In this document: positions 57,480 to 64,000 of the stretch, in pieces
Numbering within the stretch: position 1 is the first letter of the stretch
How the letters are laid out: each line of letters begins with the position of its first letter
NCBI GenBank assembly: GCA_012934845.2
Contig: WNNJ02003077.1
Coordinates: forward strand, 49,877-113,876
DNA length: 64,000 nt
From: Pomphorhynchus laevis
Lineage: Eukaryota; Acanthocephala; Palaeacanthocephala; Echinorhynchida; Pomphorhynchidae
Direction of reading: 5' to 3'
Program-made: the position numbers and the translations under genes
The notes under the pieces: model-generated
What the model saw: only the letters and a program-made list of their open reading frames with translations
Told to the model about the DNA's origin: nothing
Databases searched by the model: none

Positions 57480-57995
57480 GTAGCGAGCATTTTAGTTTTG
57501 TCTTAGCCAAAATCTTGCTTGAATAAATGGTTCTATTTTTCTATTATGGTTTTAAATTTTACAAAATATTTTATTTCGTATCAGAAATAATTTCTATATG
57601 AAACATATGTTTTAAAAAAGTGAGGAAGAAATATATCTTCTTCACTATTTAAAGTGAGAAAGTACTTTCTCACCATTCGAAACATTGAAGATATTTTGAT
57701 ATCTCAACAGCTGTTTTTATCCTCAGCAAATTCAATTTTATGTTTTCATTCAAAAATACATTTAAAATGCTCGTAAGAATATTCTAATATTTTAGTAAAG
57801 AAATTACTAAAATATATATCGGAAATGTACAAAGTAGCCAACGAAAAAGTGGTTTTTATTTGCGAGAGGGAAAATTATCAAACGGGAAATGCAATATTTC
57901 CCGTTTGATAATATTTCATAATATTTTAGTAAAGAAATTATTTCTGATACGAAATAAAATATTTTGTAAAATTTAAAACCATAATAGAAAAATAG
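57480..57995. repeat. Fold-back repeat, 56-bp perfect arms
   Basis: 57538-57594 (TTCTATTATGGTTTTAAATT...) is an exact reverse complement of 57933-57989. Homology continues outward (AAAATAGAxCCA). The left arm and its outer flank (57485-57600) reappear on the opposite strand at about 63130-63235. It is a MITE-like family inside the kinase intron; see the flanking copies at 58121 and 63033. Confidence 0.85.
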
Positions 57996-58120
57996 AGCCA
58001 ACTTTTAATATCAACAGTAAACAGACTGAACAGCCATTTGCGGCTTTGTCTTGTACTCAATAATAAATAATATTTTATATAAAACAATATTTTATAATAT
58101 TTTATAAATCTAGAATTTTA

Positions 58121-58215
58121 TATCTAATATTTTAGTAAAGAAATTATTTCTGATACGAAAATACATATTTCTGATACATTTTTTAATAAAATGTTCATTT
58201 TATTAAAAATAATAA
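58121..58215. repeat. Repeat flanking the LINE, left copy
   Basis: ATCTAATATTTTAGTAAAGA then AATTATTTCTGATACGAAA and, after variable sequence, AAAATGTTCATTTTATTA. The same ordered words occur at 63033-63120, so the LINE is bracketed by direct repeats of this family. Too far from the LINE ends (about 500 and 300 bp) to be a target duplication. Confidence 0.75.
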
Positions 58216-58280
58216 AATGATAATTTTTTTAATTGATTTTTTGAAAAAAAAAACAAACAAATATAGTTATACTATAAATT

Positions 58281-58490
58281 TTAGTTCATTGAGTTTGCAG
58301 GTCGATGTCGAGCAGAACGAGGACCGCGAATACACATCGAAATTGAACGAGCCAACTGAATTCCAATCTTTGACCGTAATTTTGTCAATTCTTCTGAGTA
58401 GGAATGATTGTTTTTTATTGCCATCTTCTGTGCAATTCTCTGAATTAATTGTGCAGATGATTTTACTGCTCCACCGAAACATGATAACAC
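58281..58490 (-). other. Unassigned open frame between repeats and LINE
   Basis: Minus-strand frame MLSCFGGAVKSSAQLIQRIA, ...SEELTKLRSKIGIQLARSIS, MCIRGPR. The FGG...R...L..R+IxxxLxRSxxxCIRG pattern resembles a short tail seen after reverse transcriptases in some animal transposons, so this is probably a transposon remnant. I have no firm family. Confidence 0.35.
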
Positions 58491-58788
58491 GATAGGTGCG
58501 AAATTCGCCCTCTCTCTATGGCAGTTACTCTCTCTTGATACTTGGCGAATTTACGTGTTTCGTGATATATAATAATAATGGAGAGAAAATTTATTGCCAT
58601 CGCGCCTCTCGGCTTCGACAAAATATAAAAGAAAGAAAATATAGTTACAATAAATCAAAAACATTCAATTTAAACGGATGCTGATGTTAGACGTTGTACC
58701 ATTACATTGCATCTTCTCTTCGTCATATACTATGCCCCTAATGCTTCTGCATTTTTCCTCTTAAAAGGCCTCAGATAGATCGTGCACT

Positions 58789-61617
58789 TTACTTCATACG
58801 ATCAATATCTTGCAAACTCAAATGCTGCAAATATGGACATTCGAAAATATGAAGCAAGGACCAGCAAGCGCACAAACAAAATTTGCACGAACAGCACGAC
58901 GATCGCGAATGTAAAGGAATGTGTATACGACAAATCTTATCGTGGTACCCATGAGTAGAGAAACGCCAAACCAATGGCCGCTTACAATTGTGTGAATTTT
59001 TCCAATGTTGTTGACAGACAACTGGCGTTAAAAAGTGTTCCGGATCAATCCCCGATATTTTCTTGTTAAATATTTCTAGATTTGCAGTATAATTAACAGT
59101 TTCGACCATATTAAGAAGACTGCGCAGATATACGGATAAAGGTGGGACAGCTGCCAAGGTATAAACTAGTGTAGATGATGTCTTTGGTGAAACTCCCACT
59201 ATGCGCTTTAAGAATCTTGCCTGACATCTGTCGAGCTGCATGAAATTACCGGAAGTCAAATCATTCCACACAACGGAAAGACCATAACTAATCATGGGCA
59301 ACAACATGACTCTGAAATACCTCATTGCACCCTCGAAAGAGAGACTCCCCAGATTATGGATCAAACTCGTTGCCGTAATTATTTTTGTCGCCTTGCGTTC
59401 CAAGTGGTCAGCAAAACTCCAACGCGAAGTGAGGGACATTCCTAGATAAGTATACGAACGCGAAAATTCCAGCGGCTCGCCATGAAATGTGAGCTGATCA
59501 TGCTTGCATCGTGGACCACCCTTACGAAACTTGACGACTTTGGTTTTTTCGATGTTAACCTTCATTTTGTTAGATATACAATAATGATATAACGCATCTA
59601 AGGCTCTTTGAGAAGAGGATATAGTATCCGACACTATAGCAAGATCATCTGCATACATCACTGACCATACCCTATTCGAATTTCGACATAGGCAGTTTGG
59701 GAGGTCCATAACGAAGAAGGCAAAAAGTAGGGGGCTAAGAGGATCTCCTTGCAATACACCACGGTTTACGCAGAAGGATTGTGAGAACAGAATCCCGTCA
59801 AATATTCTAAGTGTACTTGGTTGAAGGATGCTGCTTATAAGCTGAAGAAAGCGGCCATATACTTTAGCGCCATGTTCAACCTTTCTCAATAATAAGTTTC
59901 GATCTATGGAATCAAAAGCCTTCTCAAAGTCCACAAAGATCGTGTAGAGTGATTTATGCGCTTCAAACTTTTCTATTACACGTGCTCGTAAAACTCTCAG
60001 AGCATCACTCGTACTTCTACCTTGTCGAAATCCATATTGCTCAAATGGAAGTAAATGTTGCCGATATCTAATTAGTCGTATACAAACGATCTGCGTCAAG
60101 AGTTTATATGAATGATTCAGGAGCGATATACCACGATAGGAATCAGGAAGATCTCTATTACCCTTACCTTTATAAAGAACCTTCACCATTCCCTCTCTCC
60201 ATTTCTGAGGTAGCGGATCTCCACATAGAAACGAGTTAAACATATGTAACCAATAATTGCTAAGAAGTGAGAGAGATGATTTTAGATGTTCTACACATAC
60301 GTCATCGGGACCAGCGGCTTTTTTGTTTGACATGCGTAACAGTGCTGATTCAACTTCTTCGCTAGTAATCAAAGAGTTAATTGGATCTGAGTCTACCAAC
60401 GTAATCGGGATATTTCTAGTCGAGCTTTGAATGTTATTTAGGACGACGATGGTATCATCATGTAATACTTTTTTAAAATGAACGAGCCATTGATCTAAAG
60501 GAATTCTAGATCCGTCATCTTTTCGTTTTGGTTTTATTTTCCATGGGTATAGTTCCGCACTATCTAAACGATCAGCTTCCATAGCAATTAATGTTGCCCT
60601 TTTATACTCACGCATGTGTGTGTTATACAAGCGTCTCGATTGAGTATAACTATCCGATACGTGCAATTCATAACGACGTCTTCTGCTTTCAGATATAAGA
60701 CGAGATTGAAGTCTACGAAGCCAAGTCGGGATATGCATAATTTTCTTAAGATGAGGCATTATGTTTCGTACTTTCTTATGTGAACATGCGCTTAGAATCG
60801 CCTTCGAGATACAACTAAGACTATCATCATATTTCCGTCCTTTGAGAAATTGAAAAGCCACTTCAATCTGAGAAACATTCAGCTTTTGAATCTGTAATAC
60901 CCTGCTGTGCTTAGAAGTTTTCGGTTGTTCTGGATGTTTATATGAATTTAAGAAACGGAGCTTTACGGGTTTATGCTTACGTGTAAGAGTCCATGAGTAA
61001 GATAATTCTAATTTCATGCGTATAACTGAGACATTGGTGAAAACTATATCAATACAAGATTTTCCGTTTGGAGCCTCGTATGACCATTTTTCTGATGGTA
61101 CGTGCAGTTTAATGTTCATTGACTCAAAAAATACACACAGTAGACGAAGTTTCTCGGGGATAGGCAGTTCAAAACGTGCATTAAAATCACCTGCAATTAC
61201 AACAGTTTTAGAACAAACTGACTCGCTTAAAAAAGAAGACAATTCGTCAATAATGTCCGATGCGGAATGGCTAGGGTTGAAATAACATCCGATTATTGAT
61301 AGGGTGGCAGAATCTACAAGTATCGCGTTATCAGAATAACTATAAGACCATTGTGATATTATGGGTTTTATTGCAACTAAAAGCCCCCCACTAGGGCGGC
61401 CACGTTTTGCCATTACAGCAGGAATATCGAAGGAATAAAAACCAGGCAGAGAAATGGATGTTGTGGAGAACGTTTCAGTTAGTATTACAATATCGAACAG
61501 CCGAACCCAACTATTAAATTCTTCTGACATTAAACATTTAAATCCTTCTACATTATATAGAAGAAGCGAACAAGAGTCTGCGCTATCTGTGTCTGAAACC
61601 TGAGTACTCCCATCCAT
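58789..61617 (-). CDS. LINE ORF2: endonuclease-reverse transcriptase
   Basis: 942 residues from ATG GAT GGG. Endonuclease (about 10-230): LLLYNVEGFK, VILTETFS, GDFNARFELP, SCIDIVFTN and then TRKHKPVKLRF, where family members usually have S/T-D-H; the His is kept but the preceding Asp is Lys. Reverse transcriptase (about 430-720): KGKGNRDLPDSYRGISLLNH, GFRQGRSTSDAL, IFVDFEKAFDSID (A), RGVLQGDPLSPLLFAFFV (B), VMYADDLAIVS (C), KVNIEKTKVV (D), YTYLGMSL (E). The C-terminus has a Cys/His cluster (CCSCKFCLCACWSLLHIFEC). Complete catalytic polymerase residues. Not a host gene despite its length. Confidence 0.92.
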   Translation of the reverse strand: MDGSTQVSDTDSADSCSLLLYNVEGFKCLMSEEFNSWVRLFDIVILTETFSTTSISLPGFYSFDIPAVMAKRGRPSGGLLVAIKPIISQWSYSYSDNAILVDSATLSIIGCYFNPSHSASDIIDELSSFLSESVCSKTVVIAGDFNARFELPIPEKLRLLCVFFESMNIKLHVPSEKWSYEAPNGKSCIDIVFTNVSVIRMKLELSYSWTLTRKHKPVKLRFLNSYKHPEQPKTSKHSRVLQIQKLNVSQIEVAFQFLKGRKYDDSLSCISKAILSACSHKKVRNIMPHLKKIMHIPTWLRRLQSRLISESRRRRYELHVSDSYTQSRRLYNTHMREYKRATLIAMEADRLDSAELYPWKIKPKRKDDGSRIPLDQWLVHFKKVLHDDTIVVLNNIQSSTRNIPITLVDSDPINSLITSEEVESALLRMSNKKAAGPDDVCVEHLKSSLSLLSNYWLHMFNSFLCGDPLPQKWREGMVKVLYKGKGNRDLPDSYRGISLLNHSYKLLTQIVCIRLIRYRQHLLPFEQYGFRQGRSTSDALRVLRARVIEKFEAHKSLYTIFVDFEKAFDSIDRNLLLRKVEHGAKVYGRFLQLISSILQPSTLRIFDGILFSQSFCVNRGVLQGDPLSPLLFAFFVMDLPNCLCRNSNRVWSVMYADDLAIVSDTISSSQRALDALYHYCISNKMKVNIEKTKVVKFRKGGPRCKHDQLTFHGEPLEFSRSYTYLGMSLTSRWSFADHLERKATKIITATSLIHNLGSLSFEGAMRYFRVMLLPMISYGLSVVWNDLTSGNFMQLDRCQARFLKRIVGVSPKTSSTLVYTLAAVPPLSVYLRSLLNMVETVNYTANLEIFNKKISGIDPEHFLTPVVCQQHWKNSHNCKRPLVWRFSTHGYHDKICRIHIPLHSRSSCCSCKFCLCACWSLLHIFECPYLQHLSLQDIDRMK

Positions 61618-61623
61618 TGGCAG

Positions 61624-62770
61624 TCATATGGTTTGGTCTGGGGTTGTTTTGGAGAGATCTTGGCTCTGGGTAAATACTTGGTTAAGCTCATCGTTCTGTT
61701 TGACAGGAGGTCGTTCCCTATGTTCAAGTCTCACAACCTTTGATTCGCGGATTATGTATCTATGGAATGGATCGGCTCTAATTTGTTCCTTTAGGTGTTC
61801 ACGCAATTTTCTGTACGCTTCTCGTTCGGGGATGGATCTATCAGGGTGCAAAAATATATTCTTAAAACGTTCATCATACTTTAATCGGAAAGACTGCGAA
61901 AGTATCTCACTAACCGAAAACTCATCAAGCGAAACAACCGCCCATGATGGAATATCCTTTCGTTTACTTGGAAGGCGATTTACTCGTATTTTCTTATCAG
62001 GAGGAATTAAATGACCAGTAACAGCCAGGATGTCTCTCACAATGTTGTGATCAGTTTCACTAACAGGTAACCCTCTTATTATAATGTTGCCAGATCTTTT
62101 TGCCTGCTCGTGACAAACCTGCATTATATCTAACGCTGATGCTGGAGACTTACGCGATACGTCACAAGTAGCCATAACAGTTCGGGCGACCTGTTGTCGA
62201 ACAACACTCGCAAATGTTCGAGAGAATGTTTCGCCACCTTTGCTATTCCTATCATCCGACGTCCGATTAGGTAACTTATTAACGATTTCCCTAAGTTCAT
62301 TGATTTCCATTTTCAGTGCGTTAATTGAGTCCTCTGTGGAACGAAGAGCGTTTTCGTATAAATTGTGGCGCTTCGCTGAACAAGCACCGCAGAGAAAATC
62401 TTGCAAGAAAAAGTTCCGTGATATAGAGCGCGGCGAACGAACTAGTGTTCTCAACGAACAATTGTCTTCTGTGCATTCCAAATCTAAGGTGACAAATTCT
62501 GTTGTATCCTGAAAACAGAGATTAGAAGAGAGGTGGTTATAACTATTGGAATCAGCTCTTTTTGTTGATGGCCTTTCAATCGAACTCTCGACGTTCCTGC
62601 ATGCTGACAGTTTTTCCGATCGATTTGAACATCTAGACCCTACAAAGCAGTTAGTGCACGATCTACCTGCTCGGGCACAAGCACAGTTTTTACAGACAGC
62701 GTTTGATCCATTACAGCAACAGCATCGTTTAGTATTAATTCGATCACACGCAACCGATTTGTTTAATATA
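61624..62770 (-). CDS. LINE ORF1: Cys-rich RNA-binding protein, 5'-incomplete
   Basis: The frame is open well above the first Met-like codon (a TTG at 62481): CNGSNAVCKNCACARAGRSC then TNCFVGSRCSNRSEKLSACR, a dense Cys module (about 62600-62740), a second Cys pair set (CTEDNC...FLCGACSAKRH, about 62380-62480), a coiled coil (ENALRSTEDSINALKMEINE), an RRM-like segment (GNIIIRGLPVSETDHNIVRD) and a CTD-like helix (REAYRKLREHLKEQIRAD). This is the layout of LINE ORF1 RNA chaperones with an added N-terminal zinc module. It ends TPDQTI and TGA (61624-61626). No ATG in frame at the start. Confidence 0.75.
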
Positions 62771-63032
62771 TAAAAACCGATATATAATAATAATGATAAT
62801 GATAATAATTTAAATCAAGTTGTAATATCACAAATTATCAGGAAGACAAATAAAATATTCTCTTAGTCAACATTTATGATTCCGTCATAATTCCGCATCG
62901 ATTATTTCTGATCTGATTAATTTTTCGTTGTCCATATTACTGTGTATATTTTCCATAATAAGTCGAAAATCATTTCTTTTATACGCATTTCCCGGAGATG
63001 TTATGCTAGTCCAAACACATCGTAACGATATT

Positions 63033-63290
63033 TTATATCTAATATTTTAGTAAAGAAATTATTTCTGATACGAAATAATTATTAAAATTGTTTTTAAAAT
63101 GTTCATTTTATTATTTCAACGATTAATTTCATTACAACAAAAATATTTCGTAAAATTATAAAACCATAAGAGAAAAATAGAACCATTTTATTCAAGCAAG
63201 TTATTTGGCTAAGGCAAAACTAAAATGAAGTACTTCCTTACTGTTTGAAGTACTTCCTCACTTAAAATATTGAGAAAGTACTGATGATTA
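63033..63290. repeat. Repeat flanking the LINE, right copy
   Basis: 63033-63120 is the direct partner of 58121-58215. 63130-63235 is the inverted partner of 57485-57600 (ATAAAACCATAAGAGAAAAA, TAGAACCATTTTATTCAAGC, TTTGGCTAAGGCAAAACTAAAATG). It ends in GAAGTACTTCC/AGAAAGTACT words also seen at 57610-57670. Lies 36 bp before the kinase exon donor. Confidence 0.8.
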
Positions 63291-63325
63291 CTGAAAATGT
63301 CAAATAACATTAAAATATTAATTAC

Positions 63326-63582
63326 CTGGTTCCAAAGACCCGTTCATATTCGTATTGGCCATCGACGCGTAGTATAGAAACACCTGTTCCCATATTGACG
63401 AGAAGATAAGGATATGGCTTATCGTAGAAAAATCGTTTCTTAGTTAGCTTCCTTCGATCTTCGTATTTAATATGCTCAATTTCAAACTGGTAACATTCAT
63501 TGGGACATTTAGATGCAAGATAGTGTATGCCTTTGATTAACGTATCCAACTCGTCGCATTTTACCCAACGCAGTTGCATAGT
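63326..63582 (-). CDS. PANK: Pantothenate kinase, exon
   Basis: Acceptor TACTCTAG, then TMQLRWVKCDELDTLIKGIH, YLASKCPNECYQFEIEHIKY, EDRRKLTKKRFFYDKPYPYL, LVNMGTGVSILRVDGQYEYE, RVFGT and donor GTAATT. It aligns with human LQLHKLDELDCLIKGVLYID ... NPYPMLLVNMGSGVSIL ... YKRVTGTS. PANK phosphorylates pantothenate, the first committed step of CoA synthesis. Phase 0 in, phase 2 out. Earlier exons (catalytic Glu, ATP site) lie beyond the window. Confidence 0.96.
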
Positions 63583-64000
63583 CTAGAGTAATTTACACAA
63601 TTTAATGCAATATGACTGGACTCTGCATTCTTAAACAGTATGAAATGTGAAAAAAGCATAAAAATACATACATTAACGTTTATACATCGAGTAAAAATTA
63701 CCAGGGAATTCGGTAAATTGTTTTGTAAATTGAAGCAACAAAATTGAAAAAAAAATTAAAATTGTAAATATCAAAAATGTTATTAAAAACCGGAAAGATA
63801 AAGCATATTTTTTGTCGAATTAGATACTTTGAAAGCATTCACTTGATCTGCAGATATAATTTATTCCAGCAAAATTAGATTTCGAAGACTAATTTCATTA
63901 CTAATTATAATAAATATTAATAAATAATAAATAACAAAAAATAAATATAAATATTCAATACATATTTAATATTTATTAAATAAATTTAAATACATATTAT
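63583..64000. other. Pantothenate kinase intron, to window end
   Basis: AT-rich; A-runs and AATAAATATTAATAAATAATAAATAA-type simple sequence at 63910-64000. No exon recognised. Confidence 0.6.

Larger units (their letters stand above)
58690..62770 (-). mobile_element. LINE with intact ORF2, inside pantothenate kinase intron
   Basis: A two-ORF non-LTR element on the same strand as the host gene. ORF1 (about 62770-61624) and ORF2 (61617-58789) are separated by 6 nt (CTGCCA after TGA), an arrangement suited to termination-reinitiation. ORF2 has no stop over 942 codons while all other LINEs in the window are broken, so this copy is the youngest. The 5' end falls at a (TTA)n stretch with no ATG in frame, so it is probably 5'-truncated within ORF1. 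No clear tail repeat or target duplication was seen. Clade within the I/R1/CR1/Jockey group is unresolved. Confidence 0.9.

Overview
This window looks like genomic DNA from an AT-rich invertebrate animal. The evidence is spliced host genes with GT-AG introns (52 bp to 6.1 kb), a torsin, a eukaryotic-type pantothenate kinase, several non-LTR retrotransposon (LINE) lineages and two Penelope-like elements. There are no bacterial features. I cannot place it below 'invertebrate metazoan'. The track it was scored against uses alternative starts, so I have judged every start and exon edge from the sequence.

Layout. 0-3.3 kb (- strand): decayed Penelope-like element with the GIY-YIG endonuclease upstream of the reverse transcriptase (Naiad-type order). 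3.6 kb: long hairpin. 5.3-10.3 kb (+): a LINE 3' fragment, then a nearly full-length LINE of another lineage. 10.5-14.2 kb: decayed LINE pieces. 16.4-17.6 kb: tandem repeats, a LINE scrap and a canonical hammerhead-ribozyme core. 19-21.7 kb: more LINE copies. 22.3-22.5 kb: tRNA-like SINE. 22.5-28.5 kb: AT-rich, no gene found. 28.5-34.4 kb (+): an unidentified low-complexity, Gln/Asn/Ser-rich protein gene (two large coding exons), preceded by a broken copy of part of its own exon and a 457-bp tandem duplication. 34.5-38.6 kb (-): torsin AAA+ ATPase, tail to tail with that gene. 38.9-41.8 kb (-): old LINE. 42.3-42.9, 46.4-47.5 and 47.7 kb: repeats carrying hammerhead-like cores. 46.1-46.4 kb (-): one exon of an unidentified membrane protein. 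53.3-63.6 kb (-): the 3' five exons of pantothenate kinase, whose introns hold a Penelope-type reverse transcriptase fragment, a possible nested small membrane-protein gene, fold-back repeats and a LINE with an uninterrupted 942-residue ORF2.

Most interesting signal. Three repeat families with unrelated stem sequences (363-bp tandem array at 46.4-47.5 kb; single locus at 47.66 kb; two direct repeats exactly 400 bp apart at 42.3/42.7 kb) carry the invariant hammerhead nucleotides CUGAUGA, GAAA and GUC. In all three they occur in the same non-standard order (GAAA, stem III 5', stem I 3', CUGAUGA, stem III 3', GUC, stem I 5'), with stems that complement each other differently in each family. In one monomer all helices cross. 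In a tandem transcript a normal planar hammerhead forms between adjacent units. Together with two Penelope-like elements and a normal-order hammerhead core, this suggests retrozyme-like elements with a split hammerhead.
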